A stretch of 64,000 nt of DNA from Loktanella sp. DSM 29012 (GTDB lineage Bacteria; Pseudomonadota; Alphaproteobacteria; Rhodobacterales; Rhodobacteraceae): contig NZ_FOEJ01000002.1 of assembly GCF_900110705.1 (NCBI RefSeq), positions 248,001 to 312,000 on the forward strand, read 5' to 3'. Both the position numbers and the translations under genes were made by a program. The number at the start of each line of letters is the position of its first letter. Position 1 is the stretch's first letter. Below are positions 7,634 to 15,920 of this stretch, piece after piece. The notes under the pieces were generated by a model that was not told the DNA's origin, made no database searches, and worked only from the letters and a program-made list of their open reading frames with translations.

Positions 7634-8965
7634 ATGAGCTGGCTCGACAACCACCCCGAAGTCCGCAACGTGCGTTGCGGGGCGGCCGATCTGAACGGTC
7701 AGGCGCGCGGAAAACGCGTGCCCATCCGTTTCGCCAAGAAGCTGGAAGTCGAAGGCACGCGGTTCCCCTTGTCGGTGCTGAACCTCGATATCTGGGGCGA
7801 GGATGTCGAGGATTCGCCGCTGGTGTTCGAAACTGGCGATCCCGACGGCGTGCTGCTGCCGACCGAACGCGGCTATGTGCCGATGCCCTGGCTGAAAACG
7901 CCGTCCGCGCTGTTGCCCCTGTGGATGAGCTATGAGGACGGCACGCCGTTTCCGGGCGATCCACGTCATGCGCTGCGTGCGGTGCTGGACCGCTATACCG
8001 CGCGCGGGCTGACGCCCGTGGTTGCGACAGAAATGGAATTCTACCTCGTGGATGACAGCGGCGACGGCATCCGCCAGCCCAAATCACCACGTTCTGGCAA
8101 GCGGCGACCGGGTGCGGAAATTCTGTCCTTGCGGGCGCTGGACGCCTTTGACAGCTTCTTCAACGATCTCTACGACGCCTGTGACGCGATGGACATCCCG
8201 GCCGAGGCCGCGATTTCCGAGGTCGGCATGGGCCAGTTTGAGGTCAATATCGAACACGTGCCCGATGCACTGATGGCTGCGGACAACGCCTGGCTGTTCA
8301 AGATGCTGGTGCGCGGTCTGGCCCGTAATCACGGCATGGCCGCCAGTTTCATGGCCCGCCCCTACGAAGAATATGCAGGAAACGGCCTGCACACCCATTT
8401 CAGCGTGATCGACCGTGACGGCAACAATCTGATGGCCAACGACACGTTCGAAGGCACGCGGATGCTGCACAATGCCATCGCGGGCTGTCTCTACGGCATC
8501 CCCGATCTGGCGCTGATCTTTGCCCCGCATGGCAACAGCTATGACCGGCTGGTGCCGGACAGCCATGCGCCCACGGGCGTCTGCTGGGCCTACGACAACC
8601 GCACAGCGTCCATTCGTGTCCCCGGCGGCAGTCTCAAGGCGCGGCGGGTCGAACATCGCGTGGCGGGCGGTGACGTGAACCCCTATCTGTTCCTGGCCGC
8701 CGTACTGGGCTCTGCCTTGATCGGAATCGAGGACAACATGGACCCCGGTCCACCCATTTCCGGCAACGCCTATGACCTTGATCTGCCACAGATCCCCGAC
8801 ACTTGGGTCGCGGCCATCGACCGGTTCGACAATTCGCCCATCGCGCGGCGGATCTTCTCGGATGTGCTGGTCGACAACCTGGTCATGACCAAACGCCAAG
8901 AGGCCCGGTATTTCGAGGAATTGACCGCCGAGGAACAGCTGGAACTGTATCTGGATACGGTTTGA
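7634..8965 (+). CDS. Glutamine synthetase family protein (gamma-glutamylamine ligase-like), first copy
   Basis: A 443-residue GS-fold ligase. The N-terminal beta-grasp part includes VRCGAADLNGQARGKRVP, a PuuA-type signature. The catalytic domain shows MEFYLVDDSG (metal-binding Glu), GMGQFEVN, GNGLHTHFSV, the ATP/phosphate loop around FAPHGNSYDRL and SIRVPGGSLKARRVEHRVAGGDVNPYL. Family members activate the gamma-carboxyl of glutamate with ATP and couple it to ammonia or to amines such as putrescine. The neighbouring amidotransferase and FAD oxidase argue for an amine rather than ammonia. It is probably co-expressed with the transporter. Confidence 0.88.
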   Translation: MSWLDNHPEVRNVRCGAADLNGQARGKRVPIRFAKKLEVEGTRFPLSVLNLDIWGEDVEDSPLVFETGDPDGVLLPTERGYVPMPWLKTPSALLPLWMSYEDGTPFPGDPRHALRAVLDRYTARGLTPVVATEMEFYLVDDSGDGIRQPKSPRSGKRRPGAEILSLRALDAFDSFFNDLYDACDAMDIPAEAAISEVGMGQFEVNIEHVPDALMAADNAWLFKMLVRGLARNHGMAASFMARPYEEYAGNGLHTHFSVIDRDGNNLMANDTFEGTRMLHNAIAGCLYGIPDLALIFAPHGNSYDRLVPDSHAPTGVCWAYDNRTASIRVPGGSLKARRVEHRVAGGDVNPYLFLAAVLGSALIGIEDNMDPGPPISGNAYDLDLPQIPDTWVAAIDRFDNSPIARRIFSDVLVDNLVMTKRQEARYFEELTAEEQLELYLDTV

Positions 8966-9015
8966 CGCGGCCTTTTGGGGTGATATCCTGCGCCCATCCC
9001 CAATAGGTGTCTTCT

Positions 9016-9696
9016 ATGAAAATCGGTATTCTCCAAACCGGCCACGCCCCCGATGCGATGCGCCCAGAGACGGGCGACTATACGGACCTGTTCCAGCGCC
9101 TGCTGGGCGATCAGGGGTTCGATTTCGTCACCTATGACGTGGTGGACATGCAGTTTCCCCAGACGGTGCGCGACTGCGACGGCTGGCTGCTGACCGGATC
9201 GAAACACGGTGCCTACGAGGATCACGCCTTTATCCCCCCGCTCGAGGTTTTCATCCGCGATGTCTATGCCGCAGGCGTGCCGATGGTTGGTATCTGTTTC
9301 GGACACCAGATCATCGCGCAGGCGCTGGGGGGCCGTGTCGAAAAATTCGCAGGTGGCTGGGCGGTTGGTCGCCAGACCTACGATTGGCAGGGACGCACCG
9401 TCGCGCTGAATGCCTGGCATCAGGACCAGGTGACGCGGCGGCCCGAGGGCGCGCAGGTACTGGCCAGCAACGCATTTTGCGAAAACGCGGCGCTGGTCTA
9501 TGACAACCGCATCATGACCGTGCAGGCACATCCCGAATTCGAAACTGATTTCACCATGCGGCTGGCCGATGCCCGCGGCGAGGGCGTGGTGCCGGAGCCG
9601 CAATTGACCGCGGCCCGTGCGGCCGCCAGTCAGCCCATCGACAACCACGCCATCGCCAACCAGATGGCAGATTTCCTGAAAGGGGCCACCACATGA
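9016..9696 (+). CDS. Type 1 glutamine amidotransferase (gamma-glutamyl hydrolase-like)
   Basis: A 226-residue class I amidotransferase-fold protein with nucleophile Cys in GICFGHQII and the HPEFE His/Glu pair, so the triad is complete. In gamma-glutamylation pathways such enzymes (PuuD role) hydrolyse the gamma-glutamyl bond to release glutamate; the sequence itself is nearer to the stand-alone GuaA-like amidotransferases. I used the ATG at 9016 (MKIGILQTGHAPD) rather than a GTG nine bases upstream. It overlaps the second ligase gene by ATGA at 9693-9696, so translation is coupled. Confidence 0.85.
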   Translation: MKIGILQTGHAPDAMRPETGDYTDLFQRLLGDQGFDFVTYDVVDMQFPQTVRDCDGWLLTGSKHGAYEDHAFIPPLEVFIRDVYAAGVPMVGICFGHQIIAQALGGRVEKFAGGWAVGRQTYDWQGRTVALNAWHQDQVTRRPEGAQVLASNAFCENAALVYDNRIMTVQAHPEFETDFTMRLADARGEGVVPEPQLTAARAAASQPIDNHAIANQMADFLKGATT

Positions 9697-11045
9697 GCTG
9701 GATGGACCAGATCCCCGAGGCGGCGCGTCTCTACCTCGAATCCAACCGTCTGGACGAGGTCGAATGCGTCATCGCGGACCTGCCCGGCATCGCCCGCGGC
9801 AAGGCGGTGCCCGCCTCGAAATGGGAACGGCAGCAGCATTTCCACCTGCCCAACAGCATCTTTTTCCAGACCATCACCGGCGAATGGGGCGAGGCGGCTG
9901 GCCCTGACGGGTTTTTGGAACCCGACATGATCCTGCGTCCCGACATGGGCACGGCGACAGCCGCCCCCTGGACCAAGGACGGAACGTTGCAGGTCATTCA
10001 CGACGCCTATGACCAAAAGGGCCGCCCCGTACCCTGTGCCCCGCGCAACGTGCTGAAACGGGTCTGCGACCTCTATGCCGCAGAAGGCTGGACACCGGTG
10101 GTTGCGCCCGAAATGGAATTCTATCTGGTGGGGCGCAACATCGACCCGGCCAAGGCGATCGAACCGATGATGGGCCGCACGGGCCGGCCCGCCGCCGGGC
10201 GTCAGGCCTATTCGATGACCGCCGTGGACGACTACGGCCCTGTGATCGACGACATTTACGAATACGCCGAGGTGCAGGGCATCGAAATCGACGGCATCAC
10301 CCAAGAAGGCGGATCAGGGCAGCTGGAAATCAACCTGCGCCACGGCGATCCCGTCAAACTGGCGGACGAGGTGTTTTTCTTCAAACGTCTGCTGCGCGAG
10401 GCCGCGCTGAAACACGATTGCTTTGCCACCTTTATGGCCAAACCGATCGAGGGCGAGCCGGGCAGCGCCATGCACGTCCACCATTCGGTGCTGGACGCCA
10501 AGGGGCGCAACATCTTTACCGGGCCCAAGGGCGGCGAGACGGATGAATTCTTCCACTTTATCGGCGGGTTGCAGGAACATCTGCCGTCTGTGATTGCTGT
10601 GATGGCACCTTATGTGAATTCTTACCGTCGCTACGTGCGGGACCACGCGGCACCGATCAATCTGGAATGGGGCCGTGACAACCGCACGACGGGCATCCGG
10701 GTGCCGATTTCACCACCAGAGGCGCGGCGGGTGGAAAACCGGCTCGCAGGGATGGATTGCAACCCCTACCTGTGCATCGCGGCCTCTTTGGCCTGCGGCT
10801 ATCTGGGCATGAAGCACGAAATCTGGCCGGACAAACGGTTTGCCGGCGATGCCTACAAGTCCGAGGATGAAATCCCGCAGGGCCTGTATGCGGCGCTTGA
10901 GTTGTTCGACAATGCACCGCAGGTGCAGGCGGTGCTGGGCGAGGAATTCGCCCGGGTCTATTCCATCGTGAAACACGCCGAATATTCGGAATTCCTGCAG
11001 GTCATCAGTCCGTGGGAACGCGAACACCTGCTGCTGAACGTATGA
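9693..11045 (+). CDS. Glutamine synthetase family protein (gamma-glutamylamine ligase-like), second copy
   Basis: A 450-residue GS-fold ligase, distinct in sequence from the copy at 7634. It shows CVIADLPGIARGKAVPASKW at the N-terminus, MEFYLVGRN, GGSGQLEINLRHGD, GSAMHVHHSVLDAKG, APYVNSYRRYVRD and TGIRVPISPPEARRVENRLAG, all positions expected of an active PuuA-like enzyme. Two ligases in one operon suggest two substrates or a heteromeric enzyme; neither can be decided from sequence. It overlaps the upstream amidotransferase and a 30-codon reading frame downstream, both by ATGA. Confidence 0.88.
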   Translation: MSWMDQIPEAARLYLESNRLDEVECVIADLPGIARGKAVPASKWERQQHFHLPNSIFFQTITGEWGEAAGPDGFLEPDMILRPDMGTATAAPWTKDGTLQVIHDAYDQKGRPVPCAPRNVLKRVCDLYAAEGWTPVVAPEMEFYLVGRNIDPAKAIEPMMGRTGRPAAGRQAYSMTAVDDYGPVIDDIYEYAEVQGIEIDGITQEGGSGQLEINLRHGDPVKLADEVFFFKRLLREAALKHDCFATFMAKPIEGEPGSAMHVHHSVLDAKGRNIFTGPKGGETDEFFHFIGGLQEHLPSVIAVMAPYVNSYRRYVRDHAAPINLEWGRDNRTTGIRVPISPPEARRVENRLAGMDCNPYLCIAASLACGYLGMKHEIWPDKRFAGDAYKSEDEIPQGLYAALELFDNAPQVQAVLGEEFARVYSIVKHAEYSEFLQVISPWEREHLLLNV

Positions 11046-11134
11046 AACAGAACCTGCTGATGTTGCTGGGCATGGCGTTCTGCGTCTTTGCGCTGGGGAT
11101 GGCACTGGCATCGACCTTTGGGCTGCTGCCATGA
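11042..11134 (+). CDS. 30-residue hydrophobic membrane peptide, translationally coupled on both sides
   Basis: A small frame reading MKQNLLMLLGMAFCVFALGMALASTFGLLP then TGA. Its ATG overlaps the stop of the ligase gene (ATGA, 11042-11045) and its stop overlaps the ATG of the oxidase gene (ATGA, 11131-11134). After a positively charged start (MKQN) it is a single membrane span of about 22 residues. The perfect double overlap is the pattern of a real gene in a coupled operon. No known family is recognised. The alternative is a purely translational relay (leader-like) keeping ribosomes moving to the oxidase gene. Confidence 0.6.
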   Translation: MKQNLLMLLGMAFCVFALGMALASTFGLLP

Positions 11135-12432
11135 ACCCGCTGTATCGCAACGACCGGCCCGGTGTGTTTCCCGACAGCTGGTATGCCGCCAGCGCCGATA
11201 TTCCGCCGCAACGTGCCGAACTGCGCGGAGAGGTGCGGGCCGATGTTGTCGTGGTTGGTGCAGGTTACACCGGTCTGACCGCGGCCCTGCGGCTGGCACA
11301 GGCAGGCCGCCGTGTCGTCGTGCTGGAGGCGCATCGCGCCGGTTTCGGCGCGTCGGGGCGCAACGGTGGACAGGTCAGCAGCGGTTACAACTGGGGTCAA
11401 AAGGATCTGGCCGCCAAGCTGGGCGACGGCCCGGCCCGCGCGCTGTGGGATGCGTCGGAACAGGCCAAATCCGACCTGCGCGATGCGGTCGCCGAACACG
11501 CCCCAGATGCACGCTATACCCCAGGCGTGGCCTACGGCGTCTATTCCGATGGGGCGCGGGCCAAGGTCCACGCCGAGGCGGATTATCTGGACAAGACCTA
11601 TGGCTACCGGACCGAACCGCTGGACCGGGACGCGTTCCAGTCCATCGTCCGGGCCGAACCCTATGCCGGTGGCGCGCTGGACATGGGGGCGGGCCACGTG
11701 CATCCGCTGCGCTATGTCCTGGGGCTTGCGCGTGCGGCCGCGGCGGCTGGTGTCGTGATCCACGAGGGGTCGGAGGTGCATCATATCGCCCATGGCACAC
11801 CGGCCAAGGTGCAGACCGGGCGCGGTCACGTAATTGCGGATCATGTCGTGCTGGCGGGCAATGGCTATCTGCCGGGGATCGCCCCCGCCGTCGCGGCCAA
11901 GGTGATGCCGATCAATTCCTTTATCGGGGCGACAGCACCGCTGGGCGATCTGGCCGACCAGATTCTGACCCGCGATATCGCGGTCGCAGACGAGAAATTC
12001 GTCGTGAATTATTTCCGTCTGTCAGAGGACCGTCGCCTGCTGTTTGGTGGGCGCGAAAGCTATTCCATCGGGTTCCCGCGCGATATCCAGACCGCGCTGC
12101 GCGCACGGATGCTGTTGCTGTTCCCGCAATTGGGCGATGTGCCGCTGGACTATGTCTGGGGTGGCACGCTGGGCATCACGATGACCCGCCTGCCGGCGCT
12201 GCAACGGGTGACCCCGAACGTGTTGTCAGGTGCGGGATTTTCCGGCCACGGTGTCGCGCTGTCAGGATTTGCCGGGCGCGTGATGGCCGAAGCGATCATC
12301 GGCCAGACCGACCGTTTCGATGTGATGGCGCAACTGCCCGTGCCGTCGTTTCCGGGCGGTGCGGCCTTGCGCGCACCGCTGCTGGCGCTGGCGATGACCT
12401 GGTATTCCCTACGCGACCGGTTGGGAATCTAG
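11131..12432 (+). CDS. FAD-dependent oxidoreductase (gamma-glutamylamine oxidase-like, DAO family)
   Basis: A 433-residue flavoprotein with the dinucleotide-binding motif VVVVGAGYTGLTAALRLAQ near residue 35 and the downstream RNGGQVSSGYN block of the PuuB / glycine oxidase-like DAO family. The C-terminal GAGFSGHGVALSGFAG closes the FAD site. By analogy with PuuB it would oxidatively deaminate the gamma-glutamylated amine made by the upstream ligases. No aldehyde dehydrogenase (PuuC role) follows, so the pathway is incomplete locally. The start overlaps the 30-residue peptide stop. Confidence 0.87.
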   Translation: MNPLYRNDRPGVFPDSWYAASADIPPQRAELRGEVRADVVVVGAGYTGLTAALRLAQAGRRVVVLEAHRAGFGASGRNGGQVSSGYNWGQKDLAAKLGDGPARALWDASEQAKSDLRDAVAEHAPDARYTPGVAYGVYSDGARAKVHAEADYLDKTYGYRTEPLDRDAFQSIVRAEPYAGGALDMGAGHVHPLRYVLGLARAAAAAGVVIHEGSEVHHIAHGTPAKVQTGRGHVIADHVVLAGNGYLPGIAPAVAAKVMPINSFIGATAPLGDLADQILTRDIAVADEKFVVNYFRLSEDRRLLFGGRESYSIGFPRDIQTALRARMLLLFPQLGDVPLDYVWGGTLGITMTRLPALQRVTPNVLSGAGFSGHGVALSGFAGRVMAEAIIGQTDRFDVMAQLPVPSFPGGAALRAPLLALAMTWYSLRDRLGI

Positions 12433-12477
12433 CCTGTCGACCCTATGTTAAATCCCTACCCTAATGGAGGTGACGAC

Positions 12478-12750
12478 ATGGCCGGTGGATGGACAAGGGA
12501 CGGCGCGGTCGGTGAACAGATCGAGGCGTCTATTCAGGACGAACTGGCGCGCCTGAAGGCGCGACAAGGCACGCGCGGCGAAAGCCTGACCCATTGCGCT
12601 GAATGCGAAGACCCTATTCCCGAACGGCGACGCGCGGCCATTCCGGGTGTCACGCTGTGCGTGTACTGTCAGCAGGACCGCGACGGTCGCAACAGGGTGC
12701 ACAGCGGTGGCTTCAACCGACGCGGATCAAAGGACAGCCAGTTGAAATAG
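12478..12750 (+). CDS. DksA/TraR-type C4 zinc finger protein (YbiI-like)
   Basis: A 90-residue protein with a C4 zinc finger CAEC-N20-CVYC (HCAECEDPIPERRR...LCVYCQQDRD), the DksA/TraR signature, but without the long coiled coil that full DksA uses to enter the RNA polymerase secondary channel. The N-terminal helix QIEASIQDELARLKARQG is short. The start at 12478 follows GGAGGTG. Short members of this type are of uncertain function. It is convergent with phaR; the stops are three bases apart. Confidence 0.82.
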   Translation: MAGGWTRDGAVGEQIEASIQDELARLKARQGTRGESLTHCAECEDPIPERRRAAIPGVTLCVYCQQDRDGRNRVHSGGFNRRGSKDSQLK

Positions 12751-12753
12751 GCA

Positions 12754-13308
12754 TCACTTGCCCAGTTTTGACAGTTTTTCCTGCATCTCGGCCAGTTGCG
12801 CCTTGATCGTGTCAAGATCGTCATTGGATGTGCTGGGTTTTTCGACGGGCTTCTTTGCCTGCCCTGCCCCGGTCAGACCACCCGACATTGCTTTGAAAAA
12901 CGCCTCTTGCTGGGCACGCATGGCGTCGAAACCGGGCATGTTTGCCATCGGGTTCATGCTGGTCATGTTTTCCATGGCCTTGCTCTGTCCACTGCGCAAC
13001 ATCTCGAAGCTGGCGGCCAGAAAATCGGGCACGACCGATGCGGCCTGCGTGGTGTAGCCACGCACGAGATCGGTCAGCAGATCGACACCCAGAACGGGTT
13101 CACCATGACTTTCGTGTTCGGCGATGATCTGAAGAAGGTATTGACGGGTCAGGTCATCACCGGTTTTCAGGTCAACGATCTGAACCTCGCGTCCATCCCG
13201 AATGAATGCGGCAATATCCTCGAGCGTGACGTAGTCGCTGGTTTCGGTGTTGTACAAACGACGGCTGGCGTAGCGTTTGATCAAAAGCGGTTTGTCGGTG
13301 GTGGCCAC
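12754..13308 (-). CDS. phaR: Polyhydroxyalkanoate synthesis repressor PhaR
   Basis: A 184-residue DNA-binding regulator. Residues about 8-70 are the PhaR N-terminal DNA-binding domain (IKRYASRRLYNTETSDYVTLEDIAAFIRDGREVQIVDLKTGDDLT in broken form), followed by the PHB accumulation domain and a Gln/Lys-rich tail with a C-terminal coiled coil. PhaR binds PHB granules and represses phasin and its own gene when no polymer is present. A TGC/GCA-rich motif lies in its upstream region (13343-13359), and similar motifs lie upstream of the phasin and between phaC and phaZ. Confidence 0.95.
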   Translation of the reverse strand: MATTDKPLLIKRYASRRLYNTETSDYVTLEDIAAFIRDGREVQIVDLKTGDDLTRQYLLQIIAEHESHGEPVLGVDLLTDLVRGYTTQAASVVPDFLAASFEMLRSGQSKAMENMTSMNPMANMPGFDAMRAQQEAFFKAMSGGLTGAGQAKKPVEKPSTSNDDLDTIKAQLAEMQEKLSKLGK

Positions 13309-13342
13309 GGTCGAACCTCTTGGTTTTAGGGCAGTTCGACGA

Positions 13343-13359
13343 TGCTATGCCGCATCTGC
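13343..13359. promoter_or_regulatory. Candidate PhaR site upstream of phaR
   Basis: TGCTATGCCGCATCTGC, a TGC/GCA-rich stretch 35 bases upstream of the phaR start on the minus strand. It resembles the TGC-rich sites bound by PhaR in Paracoccus and would give autoregulation. Confidence 0.4.
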
Positions 13360-13391
13360 TAAAAAAGAAAGCACCTGCGGCATGGTCGAAA

Positions 13392-13421
13392 CAAAAAGAC
13401 GCGCCCCCGGAGGGACGCGTC
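13392..13421 (-). terminator. Rho-independent terminator of the phasin gene
   Basis: On the minus strand a GACGCG...CGCGTC stem-loop (13398-13421) is followed directly by TTTTTG, in the gap after the phasin stop. This is a standard intrinsic terminator. Confidence 0.75.
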
Positions 13422-13444
13422 CAATCGGTCGCGATGGTCACTGC

Positions 13445-13894
13445 TTATTTTGCAGCGGTGGTCGCTTTTTTCGTGACTTTGGTCATCTCTTCGGATGCCT
13501 TTTTCGCAGCGGCGGTCATGTCCTCGGACATGTCCTTGCCGGCGGCCATCATCAGTTCCAGCGTCTGGGTCTGAACCTTTTTCGCGATCTCTGCAAAGGC
13601 TGCCATGTGCTCGGCTGCGGATTCAGCATTGGCGGATGCAAAGTCGGTCATCGACTTGGCGTAGTCGGCGGGCTCTGCCTTGGCTTTGGACAGGTCCTGC
13701 ATTTTCTTCAGCGTGCTCTCGGCCCATTTGGCGGACAGCTGTGCGGATTCCTGTGCGGCAGACAGCGACACGGTCGACAGTTTCTCGGCCAGCGTGGTCT
13801 GCGACTTGTAAGCGTCTTCCATTGCCTTGGTGTCGACGGGGAATGCGCTCATCATGTCTTTGAACACGGCGGTGAAATCTTGAGTGTTAGCCAT
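13445..13894 (-). CDS. phaP: Phasin (PHB granule-associated protein)
   Basis: A 149-residue, Ala/Lys-rich, all-helical amphipathic protein of the phasin_2 type: MANTQDFTAVFKDMMSAFPVDTKAMEDAYKSQ at the start and an AAAKKASEEMTKVTKKATTAAK tail. It coats polyhydroxybutyrate granules. I set the start at 13894, as an upstream ATG would read through the promoter. The promoter and three TGC/GCA-rich motifs lie upstream; phaC is the next gene upstream on the same strand, and phaR lies downstream. Confidence 0.9.
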   Translation of the reverse strand: MANTQDFTAVFKDMMSAFPVDTKAMEDAYKSQTTLAEKLSTVSLSAAQESAQLSAKWAESTLKKMQDLSKAKAEPADYAKSMTDFASANAESAAEHMAAFAEIAKKVQTQTLELMMAAGKDMSEDMTAAAKKASEEMTKVTKKATTAAK

Positions 13895-13954
13895 TGGTAC
13901 GTCCTTTCGGTATGGAGCCAGGGATGTTTCCGTGGCATCTTTCTCTGCCAAAAG

Positions 13955-13983
13955 ATATACATGCTGCACTGCGGCATTTCAAG
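13955..13983 (-). promoter_or_regulatory. Phasin promoter (TTGAAA-N17-TATATC)
   Basis: On the minus strand, -35 TTGAAA (13983-13978) and -10 TATATC (13960-13955) are separated by exactly 17 bases. The spacer itself is the TGC/GCA-rich motif, so a repressor bound there would block RNA polymerase. Confidence 0.55.
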
Positions 13984-14024
13984 GTTTTTCTGCACTGCAG
14001 CATGATAAAATGCCGCACTTGCAT
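13963..14024. promoter_or_regulatory. Cluster of three TGC/GCA-rich candidate PhaR operators
   Basis: TGCTGCACTGCGGCA (13963-13977), TGCACTGCAGCA (13992-14003) and TGCCGCACTTGCA (14012-14024) lie between phaC and the phasin gene. The first lies in the promoter spacer. PhaR sites in Paracoccus are TGC-rich with CTGC/GCAG half sites, which supports the assignment. Confidence 0.55.
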
Positions 14025-14034
14025 AACCCCTTGT

Positions 14035-15858
14035 TCAAGATGGATTTCTTGCCCTTACGTCAACCTTGGCGGTCACATAAGTGCCCGGCGCAGGGCAGAT
14101 CGGCGGATATTTTTCCGATCCAGGCGTGCGTGCGGGCACCATTTCACCGGATTTCGGGTTCAGCCAGTCAAGCCAGAGATGCCACCAGCTGCCGTCGCGC
14201 TTTTCGGCGCCGTCCAACCAATCCTCGGGGGACAGCGACAGGTCGGGATTGCACCAGTGCCCGTATTTGTTCTTGTGCGGTGGATTCACGATGCCAGCGA
14301 TGTGGCCAGATCCGGACAGGATGAACGTCTTGTCGTTCGATCCCATTTTCTGAACGCCGCGATAGCTGCTTTTCCAGGCGGCGATATGGTCGGTTTCGCA
14401 GGCCACCGCACACAGCGGCACGTCCACGTCGGAAATATGCGCCGTATGGCCAGCAATATCGAATCCGTCGGTCGCGAACTGGTCGCCCTGACACAAGCCG
14501 CGCAGGTATTCCGTCGCCATGGCACCCGGCAGGTTGGTGGAATCGCCGTTCCAGTACAGCAGATCAAAGGCGGGTGGTGCCTTGCCCATCATGTAGCTCT
14601 TGATGGCAGGACCATAGATCAGGTCGTTGGACCGCAGATAGGAAAACGTGCGCGACATGTAGTATGAATCGAGGATGCCGCGGGCGGTGGCCTCTTTTTC
14701 GATGCCGTCGACGAAATCATCCTCGAGGAACACGCCGACCTCGCCCCGGTCGGAAAAATCGGTGAGCGCGGTAAACAGCGTGGCACTGCTCACGTCATCG
14801 CGCCCGCGCTGTTTCAGGATCGAGAGTGTCAACGACAGCGTGGTGCCCGCAATACAATAGCCGATCGCATTGACCCGTGGCACCGAACAGATTTCCTGCA
14901 CGGCCTGTATCGCCCGCAAGAACCCGTCGTTCACGTAATCCGCCATTTCGGTTTGCGCATAGGTGGCGTCGGGATTGACCCAGGACACGACAAAAACCGT
15001 GTGACCCTGATCGACCAGCCATTTGATGAAACTGTTTTCCGCCTTGAGGTCGAGGATATAGAATTTGTTGATCCAGGGGGGAAAGATCACGATCGGGGTC
15101 TCGAACACCTGATCCGTGCTGGGGGCGTACTGGATCAGTTCGAACATCGGATTGCGGAACACCACCTCGCCCGGTGTGGTGGCCAGATTTTCACCCACTG
15201 AAAACGCGTCCTTGTCCGCCAGTGTCACCACCAGATCGCCATCGTTCGCCTCGAGGTCGCGCACGAGGTTTTCGAGGCCGCGCACCAGACTCTCGCCTTC
15301 GGTTTCGACGGCGAGCGACAGGGCCTCGGGGTTGGTGGCCAGAAAGTTGGTGGGCGAGAACAGATTGACGATCTGCTCCGAGAAAAAGCGCAGGCGTTTC
15401 TTTTCCTGAGGATCAAGGTCGGTGATATCCTCGACCGCCTGCTGGATCGCCTGCGCGTTGTGCTGATACTGGCGTTTGACGAAATTGAAGTAGGGGTTTG
15501 TTTTCCACAGGGGATGGTTGAACCGGCGGTCATCTGGGCCGTCGTCCTCGGGGGCCTGCATCAGACCTTCGGACAGTTTTTTCTGCGCCTCGACGAAATG
15601 GGTGACAGATTTGCTCCAGAAACTCATCTGGTGTTCGATCAGCTTGGCCGGATCGTTGATCATTTCCGACCAATAGGCACCCATCGCCTTGGCATAGAGT
15701 TCAGGGGTCGGCCCCTGCAGGGCTGGCGGCACCGCGCGCCCCTTTTGCATTGCGGCCACCAGCCGCTGGGTCAGCGCGTCCACATGCGACAGATTCTGTT
15801 GCAACTTGTCCAGGTTGCGACCCATCGTTTCGTCATCGCCAACATCTTTGGTTGTCAT
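14035..15858 (-). CDS. phaC: Class I poly(3-hydroxyalkanoate) synthase PhaC
   Basis: A 607-residue enzyme that polymerises (R)-3-hydroxybutyryl-CoA into PHB at the granule surface. The modified lipase box GYCIAG, with the catalytic Cys near residue 333, the Asp in CETDHIAAW and the His in GSGHIAGIVNPP complete the triad. The N-terminal PhaC domain (AYWSEMINDPAKLIEHQ, FFSEQIVNLFSPTNFLATNPEA) and the roughly 600-residue length are those of class I. It is divergent from phaZ, with a 62-base shared control region. Confidence 0.96.
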   Translation of the reverse strand: MTTKDVGDDETMGRNLDKLQQNLSHVDALTQRLVAAMQKGRAVPPALQGPTPELYAKAMGAYWSEMINDPAKLIEHQMSFWSKSVTHFVEAQKKLSEGLMQAPEDDGPDDRRFNHPLWKTNPYFNFVKRQYQHNAQAIQQAVEDITDLDPQEKKRLRFFSEQIVNLFSPTNFLATNPEALSLAVETEGESLVRGLENLVRDLEANDGDLVVTLADKDAFSVGENLATTPGEVVFRNPMFELIQYAPSTDQVFETPIVIFPPWINKFYILDLKAENSFIKWLVDQGHTVFVVSWVNPDATYAQTEMADYVNDGFLRAIQAVQEICSVPRVNAIGYCIAGTTLSLTLSILKQRGRDDVSSATLFTALTDFSDRGEVGVFLEDDFVDGIEKEATARGILDSYYMSRTFSYLRSNDLIYGPAIKSYMMGKAPPAFDLLYWNGDSTNLPGAMATEYLRGLCQGDQFATDGFDIAGHTAHISDVDVPLCAVACETDHIAAWKSSYRGVQKMGSNDKTFILSGSGHIAGIVNPPHKNKYGHWCNPDLSLSPEDWLDGAEKRDGSWWHLWLDWLNPKSGEMVPARTPGSEKYPPICPAPGTYVTAKVDVRARNPS

Positions 15859-15879
15859 GACTGTGTTCCCGCCCTAGTT

Positions 15880-15892
15880 TGCAAGTGCAGCA
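15880..15892. promoter_or_regulatory. Candidate PhaR site in the phaC/phaZ divergent control region
   Basis: TGCAAGTGCAGCA between the divergent phaC and phaZ starts, followed by ATGCGCA. It resembles the second phasin operator (TGCACTGCAGCA). Confidence 0.4.
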
Positions 15893-15920
15893 TTTCATGC
15901 GCACCCAAGGAGTATCCACC

